From: Phytoactinopolyspora endophytica
Lineage (GTDB): Bacteria > Actinomycetota > Actinomycetes > Jiangellales > Jiangellaceae
Reading direction: 5' to 3'
Length of the DNA stretch: 9,871 nt
Assembly: GCF_004138495.1 (NCBI RefSeq)
Contig: NZ_ML142863.1
Span: forward strand, 160,143-170,013
Position numbers and translations under genes: made by a program. Positions 1 through 8,084 of this stretch are shown in pieces; within the stretch, counting starts at the first letter, position 1; each line of letters begins with the position of its first letter. The notes under the pieces were generated by a model, which made no database searches, had not been told where the DNA came from, and was given only the letters and a program-made list of their open reading frames with translations.

Positions 1-506
1 ACGGCCAGTTGCTTGGCGCGGTACGCGACGTCCGCGTCGAGCACGGCGCGGATGCGCGGCCAGTGCGGCGCGACGAGGCGATCGTACGCGGAGCGCAACT
101 CCAGGGCCAGCTCTCGAAGGCCGGCCGCTGGGCGGGCGGCCAGGTCGGCGGCGCACTCCGGGAGCGCGTCGCCGAAGACACGCTTCAGGCTTGCCCGGAC
201 CTGCCGGGCGCTCGTGCGTTGCAGCGCTGCCAGATCGTCGTCGATCGATGCTCCGGGGCCGACCGGGGCGGGCACCAGGAACTCCGGCCAGCCCGGCCGA
301 TCGTTCACGATCAGCGGCCAGGTGCGGGAGAGATTCAGCGGGTCCCCCGCCAGCTCCCGTGCCGACCATCGGAGCCACCGCAGGTTGACCTCCTGCCGGT
401 CCTGCCCGGCCAGCTGCTGCAAACCGGCCACCGTCTCCGACAGCGGAGAGATCGCGAACCGTGTCGCTGCCAGCTCGGCCACACCCAGATCGACGGTCAG
501 CGCCAT
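1..506 (-). CDS. ArsR-like (DUF5937-type) transcriptional repressor, C-terminus cut by window edge
   Basis: An open frame with no stop runs from an ATG at 506-504 to the left edge, giving 168 codons with strong G/C third positions. The protein begins MALTVDLGVAELAATRFAIS and later carries a motif of the form PHWPRIRAVLDADVAYRAKQLA near residues 148-168. From memory of the family, both match the N-terminal effector or dimerisation region (DUF5937) that actinobacterial ArsR-like regulators carry ahead of a C-terminal winged helix. The winged helix itself would lie beyond the window, so DNA binding is inferred and not seen. The gene is divergent from an MFS exporter, a common repressor/pump arrangement. 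There is no Shine-Dalgarno before the ATG, but a TACATT -10-like hexamer ends eight bases upstream, which fits a leaderless mRNA starting at or near the start codon. The inducer cannot be inferred. The family call is fairly secure; the regulatory target is inference from position. Confidence 0.75.
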   Translation of the reverse strand, partial: MALTVDLGVAELAATRFAISPLSETVAGLQQLAGQDRQEVNLRWLRWSARELAGDPLNLSRTWPLIVNDRPGWPEFLVPAPVGPGASIDDDLAALQRTSARQVRASLKRVFGDALPECAADLAARPAAGLRELALELRSAYDRLVAPHWPRIRAVLDADVAYRAKQLA

Positions 507-514
507 GGCCGGAG

Positions 515-542
515 AATGTAGCAGTCAGCTACATGATGTCGT
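515..542 (-). promoter_or_regulatory. Probable leaderless promoter of the ArsR-like gene
   Basis: On the minus strand a -35-like ACGACA (537-542, four of six matches to TTGACA) is separated by 16 bases from a -10-like TACATT (515-520, fitting TAnnnT). The -10 ends eight bases before the ATG at 506, so the transcript would begin at or almost at the start codon. This explains the lack of a ribosome binding site. The operator dyad lies across the -10 and spacer. The hexamers are imperfect, so this is a moderate-confidence call. Confidence 0.4.
516..534. promoter_or_regulatory. Perfect inverted repeat, likely ArsR-type operator
   Basis: The sequence reads ATGTAGC-AGTCA-GCTACAT, a perfect 7-bp inverted repeat around a 5-base centre. 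It lies between the divergent repressor and MFS genes, about 10 bases from the repressor start and 38 bases from the pump start. It overlaps the -10 and spacer of the repressor promoter proposed at 515-542. A dyad of this size and position is what a dimeric winged-helix repressor would bind to silence itself and the pump. The symmetry is seen directly; the binding protein is inferred. Confidence 0.6.
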
Positions 543-572
543 GCCGGGATCCGCGGACGGAACGATGCCCGC

Positions 573-1778
573 ATGCCACAACCTCCTGACCCGTCCCGGC
601 TGCCCGTTGCCTATTGGCGGTTGGCCGGTGCGGCCGGGATCAACGCCGTCGGCCAGGGTGTGTTCGCTGCGGCCGTCCCGCTGCTGGCGGCCACGATCAC
701 CCGGGATCCCCGGCTGGTCTCGGTGGTGTCCGCCGCGGCGTATCTGCCCTGGCTGTTGCTGTCTCTGCCGGCGGGTGCGTTGGTCGACCGCTACGACCGA
801 GCCGGCCTCATGTGGCGATCCCAGGCGACCCAGGCCTTGATCGTCGGCAGCGTGGCAGTCCTCGCCGCGTTCGACCGCATCGACATCGCCACGCTGGCGA
901 TGCTCACCTTCGGATTAGGAATGTGCCAGGTCGTCGTCGGAAACGCCGCGCAGGCGATCCTGCCGGACCTTGTCGGCAAGCACCTGCTCCACGCGGCGAA
1001 CGGCTACCAGCAGACCATCATCGTCGTCGGCCAGCAGTTCGTGGGCCCAGCCGTCGGCGGCCTGCTCTTCGCCGTCGCCGTGGCGTTCCCTTTCGGTCTG
1101 GACGCCGCCGCGCTCGTCCTGTCCGCTGTCCTGCTCGCAACGCTGCCCCGTGCTGAGGCCCGGAAGATCGTGCACCCACCTCTGCGCACGGCCATGGCCG
1201 AGGGCCTGCGCTGGCTAGCCCGCCACCGGCTGCTGCGGACCCTCGCATTCCTGCTTGGCGTCAACACCTTCTGCTTCCACCTCGCCCACGCGACACTCGT
1301 TCTGCTGGCCACCCAGACGCTGCACATCAACCCCAGCGGCTACGGCCTGCTCCTTGCTGGGGCGGCAGTCGGCAGCCTGGCCGGAGGCCTGGTCGGGCCG
1401 CGCGTCGTCGCCATGCTCGGCTCTCGGGATGCATTGTTCGTCGCGCTCGGCACGAACGTCGTCGCATTCGCCGGCATCGGGGTGAGCCCCAACGCGACCG
1501 TCCTCGGCGGGCTGCTGGCCGTCAGCGGCTTCGCCACCATCCTCTGGAACATCATCACCGTGAGCCTGCGGCAACAGATCGTGCCATCCGACATGCTGGG
1601 CCGCGTCAGCAGTATTTACCGGATGGTCGGCTGGGGACTCATCCCGCTCGGAGCGCTGACCGGCGGACTCGTGGCGCACCAGCTCGGGCTGCGCGCGCCT
1701 TTCCCGATCGCAGGTGGCATCCGAGCCATCGCCCTGCTAATCGGCGCCCCCGTCTTGATCCGCGCCATGCGCAGCTAG
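573..1778 (+). CDS. MFS efflux transporter, MFS_3/EntS-like
   Basis: This 401-residue protein is a proton-coupled secondary transporter of the major facilitator superfamily, expected to export a small toxic or antibiotic-like molecule across the plasma membrane. Hydrophobic segments run throughout, compatible with about 12 membrane helices. The loop after helix 2 holds a motif-A-like G-x3-VDRYDR (residues 68-76), and a second conserved block of the form LRQQIVPSDMLGRVSSIYR (332-350) is characteristic of the MFS_3/EntS and macrolide-efflux branch. The length is normal for that family. The ATG at 573 directly precedes the conserved N-terminus and has only a weak GGAA-type ribosome site at 559-562. 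The gene is divergent from the ArsR-like repressor and shares its operator region, so induction by the transported compound is likely. Leu115 is encoded by TTA (915-917), a very rare codon here. The gene ends 20 bases from the convergent helicase gene. The substrate cannot be predicted. Confidence 0.93.
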   Translation: MPQPPDPSRLPVAYWRLAGAAGINAVGQGVFAAAVPLLAATITRDPRLVSVVSAAAYLPWLLLSLPAGALVDRYDRAGLMWRSQATQALIVGSVAVLAAFDRIDIATLAMLTFGLGMCQVVVGNAAQAILPDLVGKHLLHAANGYQQTIIVVGQQFVGPAVGGLLFAVAVAFPFGLDAAALVLSAVLLATLPRAEARKIVHPPLRTAMAEGLRWLARHRLLRTLAFLLGVNTFCFHLAHATLVLLATQTLHINPSGYGLLLAGAAVGSLAGGLVGPRVVAMLGSRDALFVALGTNVVAFAGIGVSPNATVLGGLLAVSGFATILWNIITVSLRQQIVPSDMLGRVSSIYRMVGWGLIPLGALTGGLVAHQLGLRAPFPIAGGIRAIALLIGAPVLIRAMRS

Positions 1779-1798
1779 GAGCCGAGCCCTGATGCTCA

Positions 1799-4700
1799 CT
1801 ACTCGAGGAGTCCACGGATATCGTCGACGCCGAGAGCGGTACCGAAGGCATTTCCGTCGTCCATGACGCTCGTGAACAGCTCGGCCTTGCGTTCCTTCAG
1901 CGCCATGACCTTCTCCTCGATGGTGTCTGCGGCGATCAGCCGGTACACCATGACGTTACGGGTCTGCCCGATGCGGTGGGTGCGGTCGACCGCCTGCGCT
2001 TCGGTCGCGGGGTTCCACCACGGGTCGAGCAGGAAGCAGTAGTCGGCCTCGGTCAGGTTGAGCCCGAACCCACCCGCTTTCAAGCTGATCAGGAAGACCG
2101 GCGCCGCACCCTCCTTGAACCTGGCGATCACCTCGGCCCGGTTGCGGGTGGAGCCGTCCAGGTAGCAGTACTCGATGCCGGCGGCGTCCAAGCGCTGGCG
2201 CGCAACGCTGAGAAAGCGGGTGAACTGGCTGAACACCAGCGCACGATGCCCACCCTGCACAACGTCGCCAAGCTGTTCCAGCAAGACCTCGATCTTGGCG
2301 CTCGGAAGGTCGTCGAACGCATCGTCAACGAGCCCACCATGCAGGCTCAGCTGCCGCAGCAGCGTGAGCGAGCGCAAGATGGTGAACCGGTTCTTGTTCA
2401 CGTCGTCGAGCAGTCCAAGCACCTTCTGACGCTCTCGCTGCAGGTACTTCTCGTAGACCTTGCGGTGCCGAGGATGCAGGTCCACCTCGATCACCTGCTC
2501 CTGCTTGGCCGGAAGGTCGGATGCCACCTGCTCTTTGGTACGTCGTTTGACCAGCGGCCTGATCCGACGCCGCAGCTGTGCGAGCAGCTCGGTGGCCCCC
2601 TGCTTCTCGATGGGGCGAGCGTAGTACTCGTCGAACCGGGCAGGGTTGGGGAACAGACCGGGCGCCGTGATCGACAGCTGTGACCACAGCTCCATCAGGT
2701 TGTTCTCCATCGGCGTGCCCGTGATCGCCAGCTTGAACGGCGCAGGCAGCTGCCGAGCGCACTGATACGTCTTGGACTGATGGTTCTTGACGTACTGCGC
2801 CTCGTCCAGGACGAGCCCCGACCAGGTCGCGCTCTCATAGGAGTCGGAGTCCAGACGGAGCAGCGTGTAGGTCGTCACGACGACGTCAGCACCAGCGGTG
2901 ACGTCGCCTATCGACTGTCCACGCCGGCGCAGCGTGTCGGTGACGGGCACCACCTTGAGCCCCGGCGCGAAACGCGCCGCCTCGCTCACCCAGTTCGGTA
3001 CGACGCTGGTCGGCGCGACAACAAGGAAGGGGGCGATCTCCGGATCCGTCTGCTTGGCGTGGCAGATCAACGCCAGCGTCTGTACGGTCTTCCCCAGCCC
3101 CATGTCGTCGGCCAGAATCCCGCCGAGTTGGTGGTCCCACAGAAACGCGAGCCATCGATACCCGTCAAGCTGGTAGGGGCGTAGATCCGCGGCCAGGGAA
3201 CCCGGCGGCTCGGTCTGCCGTAACGAGCCGATCGAGAGCAGTCCCTCCACCTGCCGCTGCCAGGCCTCGGTCTGATGCGTCACGACGCCGAGCGAGGCGA
3301 GCTCTTCCCAGAGCCCGGCCTGGAACCGGCTGATCCTCGGCTCGCCGCTCGAGCCCTCGCCCAGCGCCCGAGCTTCCTCGATGAGCCTGCGCAACGCCTG
3401 CAGCTCGGGCTTTTCCAGCGAGAAGAACGCCCCGTCGGGCAGCAGCATGTGTGGCTCACCACGAGCCAGGGCGGTGAACACGTCGGCGAACGGAACGTCG
3501 CGCTCCTCGACGGAGATGGTGATTCCCAGGTCGAACCAGTCGGCGTCACCTGTCACGGCTTTGGCCGACACACCGATGGCGACGGAGTCACTCGCCTCGC
3601 GGTAGTCCGCCGGCTCGCCGCTGACCTCGACAACGACGTTGGCTGCGTCCTGAAGCAGCGGCAACACCTCGGTGGTGAACCGCATGGTGTCGAGCCCACC
3701 AAGCCGAGCGCGGGGAGTCACCGAACGCCCGGCGGCGCCCTGCATGACCTCACGGCCGCCGATCTCGTCCGACGCCAATCCGAGCCGTTCCAGCCCAACG
3801 TCCAGGCCGGCCAGAACCGCCCGCTCGGCGTCCACGTCACGGTAGGTCAGGTCCGTTCCGTCGGGTACAAGCGGCGCTCGCTTCTCCGCGTCGCCCACCT
3901 CGTAAAGCCATTCCCAGGTCAGGTCCAGCGCGTGCTCGTCGTGATACGCGGCGTGGGCCACCAACGTGGGGCCCGAGACCGCCGGCGGCGTGAACGAGCC
4001 ATCAGAGGATACGACGGTAGCCAGACGCCGAAGCCTAGGAATGTACTCATCCTGGAAGCGCGCACGATCGTCGGCCGGGACCGCCAGGCGTGCCTCTTCC
4101 AAGACCATCCTTCGCAGCCCCCGCGGCACGGTTCGCTCGAGCCTCGCCAACCCGAGCCGGCACTTCGACGGGTCGATACCGGCCCCGTTCTCCGCCCGAT
4201 CCACGTAGACCATCCCGTGGGCCTCCGCACCGATGAACCCCACCGGCACGACGCCGGTCTCGCGGCCATCGACGTCCACCACCGGAGCGACCACCAGGCC
4301 ACCGGAAGCCTCATCGGCCGTCACATCCACCGACACCTGTGCGACGCCGTATCCGGTGAGTGGGCCGAGCCGTTTCGCGCCGTGCACGAGTCGCAACCCG
4401 ACCGCCGCCGCCTCGTCCAGGATCGGCCACAGCTGCCGCGAGTTGAACGCCGACAGGTCGATGTGCTTCTCATCGCGACCGTAATACCCGTACGAGTAGT
4501 AGGAGTCACCACGGTCCGACTGGTAGAGCGAATACAGCTCACGCAGTAGCCGCACCTGATCGTTTCCGTACTCGGGCGAGTGCCGCAGCGTGCCCAGCTT
4601 GGACCAGGTCAGTCCGCCGGCCACCCAGCCGTTCTTGCCGGGCCTGACCAACCGAGCCATCAGCCGTCGCTCATCGCCCACGGCTGTGTTGCGGCGCCCT

Positions 4701-5155
4701 GCGGACGTCTGCGGAGCGGACAGCGTCACCTCCACCGCCAGCGGCATCTGTTCTTGGCCGACGTGGCCTCGGCCGGGCTCCTCCAGCAGCGACTCCAGCG
4801 ACTCCTCCCATACTGGGCTTCGCCCGCTGTCCAATGCCGGCTCACCGTCCGTCGCACCGAGCGCCGTCAGCACCAGAGCCACGACGTGCTTGCAGTCGAC
4901 ACCCACTGGGCACGTGCATGCTCCCCGCATGAGCCGGTACGACGCGCCGCCGGACGGCTCGAAGAACGCCACCGTCGAGTAGACCTTCCGCCCTTGACCA
5001 CGTACCCGTCCGAGCAAGGCGTTTCCCGCCCGATCCCATTCGATTCCCGACACCGCACCCTCGCGGGCATACGTCAGCCCGCGACCGTACGAGGTCGCGC
5101 CAACGACGTCCGCCAACCCGAGTGGATCCTCGGAGGGCACCGTTTCGACGAGCAT
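1799..5155 (-). CDS. SWIM zinc-finger SNF2-family ATPase (DEAD/DEAH helicase-like)
   Basis: This is a 1118-residue SNF2 ATPase, expected to use ATP to translocate on DNA or remodel nucleoprotein in the cytoplasm. From the ATG at 5155, a SWIM zinc finger C-x-C-x5-C-x-H lies at residues 80-90. The motor is C-terminal: Walker A DDMGLGKT (683-690), Walker B-like DEAQ (784-787), motif [11 protein letters not shown] (812-819), motif IV region VFSQF (974-978), motif V around [10 protein letters not shown] (1024-1033) and motif [13 protein letters not shown] (1054-1064). All catalytic motifs look intact. About 550 residues between the finger and motor match nothing I can name with certainty; part may be the bacterial SNF2-associated domain. 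The start is uncertain. The frame stays open to a GTG at 5281 that overlaps the upstream stop as GTGA, and a GTG at 5179 follows GGAG by five bases. I prefer 5155 because the residues upstream do not look protein-like. It is probably co-transcribed with the DUF2786 gene. Leu645 uses a TTA codon (3221-3223). Confidence 0.95.
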   Translation of the reverse strand: MLVETVPSEDPLGLADVVGATSYGRGLTYAREGAVSGIEWDRAGNALLGRVRGQGRKVYSTVAFFEPSGGASYRLMRGACTCPVGVDCKHVVALVLTALGATDGEPALDSGRSPVWEESLESLLEEPGRGHVGQEQMPLAVEVTLSAPQTSAGRRNTAVGDERRLMARLVRPGKNGWVAGGLTWSKLGTLRHSPEYGNDQVRLLRELYSLYQSDRGDSYYSYGYYGRDEKHIDLSAFNSRQLWPILDEAAAVGLRLVHGAKRLGPLTGYGVAQVSVDVTADEASGGLVVAPVVDVDGRETGVVPVGFIGAEAHGMVYVDRAENGAGIDPSKCRLGLARLERTVPRGLRRMVLEEARLAVPADDRARFQDEYIPRLRRLATVVSSDGSFTPPAVSGPTLVAHAAYHDEHALDLTWEWLYEVGDAEKRAPLVPDGTDLTYRDVDAERAVLAGLDVGLERLGLASDEIGGREVMQGAAGRSVTPRARLGGLDTMRFTTEVLPLLQDAANVVVEVSGEPADYREASDSVAIGVSAKAVTGDADWFDLGITISVEERDVPFADVFTALARGEPHMLLPDGAFFSLEKPELQALRRLIEEARALGEGSSGEPRISRFQAGLWEELASLGVVTHQTEAWQRQVEGLLSIGSLRQTEPPGSLAADLRPYQLDGYRWLAFLWDHQLGGILADDMGLGKTVQTLALICHAKQTDPEIAPFLVVAPTSVVPNWVSEAARFAPGLKVVPVTDTLRRRGQSIGDVTAGADVVVTTYTLLRLDSDSYESATWSGLVLDEAQYVKNHQSKTYQCARQLPAPFKLAITGTPMENNLMELWSQLSITAPGLFPNPARFDEYYARPIEKQGATELLAQLRRRIRPLVKRRTKEQVASDLPAKQEQVIEVDLHPRHRKVYEKYLQRERQKVLGLLDDVNKNRFTILRSLTLLRQLSLHGGLVDDAFDDLPSAKIEVLLEQLGDVVQGGHRALVFSQFTRFLSVARQRLDAAGIEYCYLDGSTRNRAEVIARFKEGAAPVFLISLKAGGFGLNLTEADYCFLLDPWWNPATEAQAVDRTHRIGQTRNVMVYRLIAADTIEEKVMALKERKAELFTSVMDDGNAFGTALGVDDIRGLLE

Positions 5156-5277
5156 GGCCAAGACGCTAGCCGCCGGCACTGACACTCCGTCCGCGACGCG
5201 CCGTCGGCTTCGAGGATCTGACCCCGACGGAGGACAATGCGACACCTGATACCGACGTGAGCGGTGACAGCGCCCCG

Positions 5278-6645
5278 TCACGCCGTCACATGGCGCCGTT
5301 CGACACCGAGGTCGGCGCGGTCGGCGGCGGCACGTCCAGCGTTCCAGCCCGCTCCGTTGGTCACCGACGTCGACCGCTCGACCGTATGACTGAACATCTG
5401 CTGGAACGTCTCCTCCACCACGCGGGAGCGGTCGGCCAGCACAGGTAGCAGCCGTGCATCCTCGGCCGGGTCGTGCGCGTTCGCGGCCGCCTCATCGAGG
5501 CGTTCACCGATCCGGACGGCGTACGAGACGAGGAACGACCGGCGGAAGGAACGCGTGCGCGACGTCCCCGTGTACGTGACGTGCTTGCCTTCAGCCACCA
5601 TCGCATGTGTAGCCTGCACCAGCAGAGAGGTCACCAGCAGCTCGGCGATCTCCAGATCCATCTCCTCACCAACCAGCGCGACGAAGCCGATCTTGGGGTA
5701 GAACACCGACCGGCACCGGTTCGCCTTGGCGACCGCGGCCACCAGATGGGACTTGGCGTCCACGTACGGGCTGTCCAGCCACAACCGGATCGACGTCGCC
5801 ACCTGTTGCTTGTGAGTGTCGGCGTCCACCAGGGCACGCTCGAAGGCGTGCCGGTTCATCAACTCCTGGGCTTTCGCCGACAACGCCTCCGCTTCCTCAG
5901 GGAACTGCGTGGACTCGGCCTTGGCCAACAGCCCTCGCACCCGCGCCAGAACCTTCTGGTCCACGCCCGCCGCCGACGCCGAAGTGGCGCGGGTGGCCGT
6001 ACCCGGTGGGGGAAGAATCTGCGGCAGCTTCGGGAATACCATCAATTCGGCGAGCAAACCGATGGAGCAGAGAAGCGCCGCCTCAAGCGTCACCCCGATG
6101 CGTTCCGCCCAATGCATCAGGTGCGGGCTGTCATGGTCCCACCAGACGGTGGCCTCGAGTTGTCGAACCTGCGTCGCCCAGCGCTCGTCCACCGTCGCCG
6201 CCGCATGCTGCGCGGTGTCCGCCGCGATCGCATCCACCACCAGGCTGGTAGCAGCCGAATCCAGTCGTCGCCTGATGAGCTCCCAAACGTCGGTAGGCAG
6301 CCAACCCGCATGCCAGAGCTGGTCGAGGATGCGACCGATCGCCATCCCTGCAGCCGTGCTCACCATCCGAGCCCGATCAGCGAACGGCCCCTCGGCAAGC
6401 TCCCGAGCGCACGCCGCGGCAGCCGAGGGGTCGCCGTCGGCGTGCGTCTGCGCCGCAGCCAGAAGCGTATTGCTGAGCAGTTCGGATGTAGGCCCCGGTG
6501 GCGGGTCGGAGAAGTCACTGGCCTCGTCGCACGTGCAGTCCGGCCCGTGCGGTCCGCTAGAGACGCGATCGCGCGGCGGAGTTGGTCCCCGGCGCTGGCG
6601 CTTGCGTTTCTTCGCGGCCCGCTTCTCCTTGTTCCGCTGCCCCAT
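5278..6645 (-). CDS. DUF2786 domain-containing protein with basic N-terminus
   Basis: This 455-residue soluble protein has unknown biochemical function. The N-terminus (about residues 2-20) is dominated by Lys and Arg, suggesting nucleic-acid contact, and is followed by a short CxC element at 37-39. A helical region spans about 50-205. The DUF2786 signature lies at about 232-266, visible as LLAKAESTQFPEEAEAL plus an AQELMNRH helix. The segment from about 282 to the C-terminus (motifs SPYVDAKSHLV and VALVGEEMDLE, ending GRAAADRADLG) resembles the domain that usually follows DUF2786, now called DUF7168. I chose the ATG at 6645 because AGAAGGG lies six bases upstream; the adjacent GTG at 6648 is only three bases from it. 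The TGA stop overlaps a possible GTG start of the SNF2 frame by four bases, pointing to one operon and perhaps translational coupling. Homologues occur in actinobacteria and phages, but there are no phage genes nearby. The family call is secure; any link to DNA processing is inference from the helicase partner. Confidence 0.92.
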   Translation of the reverse strand: MGQRNKEKRAAKKRKRQRRGPTPPRDRVSSGPHGPDCTCDEASDFSDPPPGPTSELLSNTLLAAAQTHADGDPSAAAACARELAEGPFADRARMVSTAAGMAIGRILDQLWHAGWLPTDVWELIRRRLDSAATSLVVDAIAADTAQHAAATVDERWATQVRQLEATVWWDHDSPHLMHWAERIGVTLEAALLCSIGLLAELMVFPKLPQILPPPGTATRATSASAAGVDQKVLARVRGLLAKAESTQFPEEAEALSAKAQELMNRHAFERALVDADTHKQQVATSIRLWLDSPYVDAKSHLVAAVAKANRCRSVFYPKIGFVALVGEEMDLEIAELLVTSLLVQATHAMVAEGKHVTYTGTSRTRSFRRSFLVSYAVRIGERLDEAAANAHDPAEDARLLPVLADRSRVVEETFQQMFSHTVERSTSVTNGAGWNAGRAAADRADLGVERRHVTA

Positions 6646-6980
6646 CACGCGCCCTTCTCGCCGCCGGCGCCCGCGGCGTTCGAACCTCTTTCGTCACGAC
6701 ACTCGGCACAGCCTAACGACACAACCGTCGCCGGTCCTGATCGCGACACCCTGACATCACGACGACGGCCCTGTACCCCGACATCGGTCAGCTGAACGGG
6801 CGACGGTCGAGGACGAGCCTGAGCGGGCGTGGGCTTCACGATGTGCGTGGAATGGTCCGCCGCAACCGTTGCATCCACGTGTCGCCGAACCGAACCGCGC
6901 GAGCAGTAGTTCGGCTGGAACAGGGAGCGTAGAGCCGACACTGTGAGCTTATCGTGACACGATGCGATGCGCTGATATCC
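6646..6980. other. Intergenic region upstream of the DUF2786/SNF2 unit
   Basis: About 335 bases hold no convincing gene. The region must contain the promoter for the minus-strand DUF2786/SNF2 genes, but I see no -35/-10 pair good enough to call. It contains an 8-bp palindrome GTTCGAAC (6678-6685), a 6-bp inverted repeat TCGGCT/AGCCGA with a 16-base loop (6911-6938), and a near-perfect dyad ATCGTG-A-CACGAT (6951-6963). The last lies 18 bases past the stop of the next gene and is too short to be a confident terminator. A 98-codon minus-strand frame (6645-6941) ends on the DUF2786 start, but its third-position G/C is clearly below that of real genes here and I do not call it. Confidence 0.5.
6652..6658 (-). 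promoter_or_regulatory. Ribosome binding site deciding the DUF2786 start
   Basis: The minus strand reads AGAAGGG, then six bases, then ATG (6645-6643). The adjacent in-frame GTG at 6648 would be only three bases away, so the site favours the ATG. It is one of the clearest Shine-Dalgarno sequences in the window. Confidence 0.6.
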
Positions 6981-7550
6981 TCACATGTCGTCGGCAACCG
7001 TCGCGACGTTGCAGACCTCGTCGCCGTTGCGATAGACGGCTGCGACGCCATCGACAGCAAACCCGACAGGGCTGTCGCGTCCTTCGAAGATGACCGTGTC
7101 GCCTGGTTCCGGATTCGGGTCCGCGCATCCGTAGTAGCCCTGCTCGCGTGACCAAACCTGGCCGACGGCGCGTTCCCACTCGATCACGTCGCGGTGCTTG
7201 TCCAGCCGGAACCGCTCCCCGTCGGCGTCGCTGAGCACCCAGTACGAGTCACGCGCGCGACTGGTCCTCGTGCCGGGCTGGGTGTGCGTGAACATGGCGG
7301 CTTCCTCGACGGTGACCTCATAGGTCGCCGGCCGCGTCGCGGTGAAGTGAGCGATGTTCCACACCGTGTTCCACATCAGCATGACCATCAAGCCTGCGCC
7401 GGCGGCGATCGCCACCACCCCACCGAAGAGATGAAACCTCGCCTTCCACCGGCCCGCCGGCGCGTCCCGCCGAATGTCAATGCGCAAGGCGTCCACCCAG
7501 TACGCCCGGGTACGCCACGCCACAGCTACCAGAACCAGCGCCCACAGCAC
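6981..7550 (-). CDS. Unrecognised membrane-anchored protein
   Basis: I do not recognise this 189-residue protein. It begins with a hydrophobic stretch (about residues 1-12), then a basic loop rich in Arg, then a clear membrane helix at about 42-62 (GGVVAIAAGAGLMVMLMW). About 120 mostly polar residues follow, probably one folded domain outside the membrane, with cysteines near 141 and 180 that could form a disulfide. The overall plan, two helices followed by a polar domain, resembles small actinobacterial DUF3592-like membrane proteins, but I see no diagnostic motif. GTG at 7550 is the only usual start in this frame after the stop at 7592-7590. It cuts into the first hydrophobic helix, since the in-frame bases upstream encode WPIAATV, so the annotated start may be wrong or the frame disturbed. 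It follows the 99-residue membrane protein by 31 bases on the same strand and probably shares its transcript. Confidence 0.7.
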   Translation of the reverse strand: MLWALVLVAVAWRTRAYWVDALRIDIRRDAPAGRWKARFHLFGGVVAIAAGAGLMVMLMWNTVWNIAHFTATRPATYEVTVEEAAMFTHTQPGTRTSRARDSYWVLSDADGERFRLDKHRDVIEWERAVGQVWSREQGYYGCADPNPEPGDTVIFEGRDSPVGFAVDGVAAVYRNGDEVCNVATVADDM

Positions 7551-7581
7551 AGTCGCGGCGATCGGCCAGGTGTCGTCACGG

Positions 7582-7881
7582 TCAAAGCATCAGGCTCGCC
7601 GGACGGTTGACATCGCGGCGCATGAACAGCAGATACATGAACCCGACCATGATGATCGGCACCAACGAAACCAGCAGATATGCTGGCGCGAGCCACGCTA
7701 CCGGGACCAGCAGCACGGTCCCGCCCACCAACGCCAACGTGGCCCACAACGGCGGGAGTCCCGAATCGAACCCGCGTATCAGAAAGGCTCCCACCATCGG
7801 CGCCACCGCCGTCAGCAACGAGCCCACCCCCAAGATGACCGAGTTCGGCGCAGCCTTCGCCGGACGCTCTTCACCCACCAC
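7582..7881 (-). CDS. Small unrecognised integral membrane protein
   Basis: This 99-residue protein is mostly hydrophobic. A first membrane helix spans about residues 14-36 (VILGVGSLLTAVAPMVGAFL) and two closely spaced helices lie at about 44-62 and 66-85. A short basic tail (MRRDVNRP) follows, which by the positive-inside rule should face the cytoplasm. No family motif is visible. The start is one of two adjacent GTG codons at 7881 and 7878. Upstream is a run of six G (7886-7891), four bases from the first GTG and seven from the second, so the second may be the real start. A -10-like TAAGAT lies further upstream on the minus strand. It is first in an apparent two-gene unit with the 189-residue membrane protein, so the two may act together. 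Function unknown. Confidence 0.7.
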   Translation of the reverse strand: MVGEERPAKAAPNSVILGVGSLLTAVAPMVGAFLIRGFDSGLPPLWATLALVGGTVLLVPVAWLAPAYLLVSLVPIIMVGFMYLLFMRRDVNRPASLML

Positions 7882-8084
7882 AGATCCCCCCGGTTACAGC
7901 TCAATGACCACATGCATCTTACGAAGACGTGACTAGGACACCTCACACCGTTTGGTCAGTGTCGCCACGAAATGCCAGCAGTGTCGGTGCTTCCGTTGTG
8001 TAATAGCTCTGCCACGCCTGCCCTCGGAACGCATCAGCACCGGGTGGGTCTGAACTTGTCGGTCGTTCGTGCGATGCTCAGTTC

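Noticed and set aside
13..840. Long plus-strand frames over the ArsR-like gene and the start of the MFS gene
   Set aside because: They cross the operator region and the MFS start in the wrong frame, with Ser/Arg/Pro-rich products; they are shadows of the real genes.
3275..4549. 424-codon open frame on the plus strand opposite the SNF2 gene
   Set aside because: It lies wholly antisense to an intact SNF2 gene with all motifs present. The product has the Arg/His/Pro/Gln-rich composition typical of GC-rich antisense frames and no domain.
6671..6695. GTTCGAA near 6678, resembling a tRNA T-loop
   Set aside because: The flanking bases do not form a five-pair T-stem, and no acceptor or anticodon arm can be drawn on either strand.
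5473..6795. 440-codon open frame on the plus strand opposite the DUF2786 gene
   Set aside because: It is antisense to a recognised domain protein, and its low-complexity Arg/His/Gln-rich product matches no family.
6645..6941. 98-codon minus-strand frame ending in a TGATG overlap with the DUF2786 start
   Set aside because: Its third-position G/C is only moderate, it contains a TTA codon, there is no ribosome site or recognisable motif, and the overlap could be chance.
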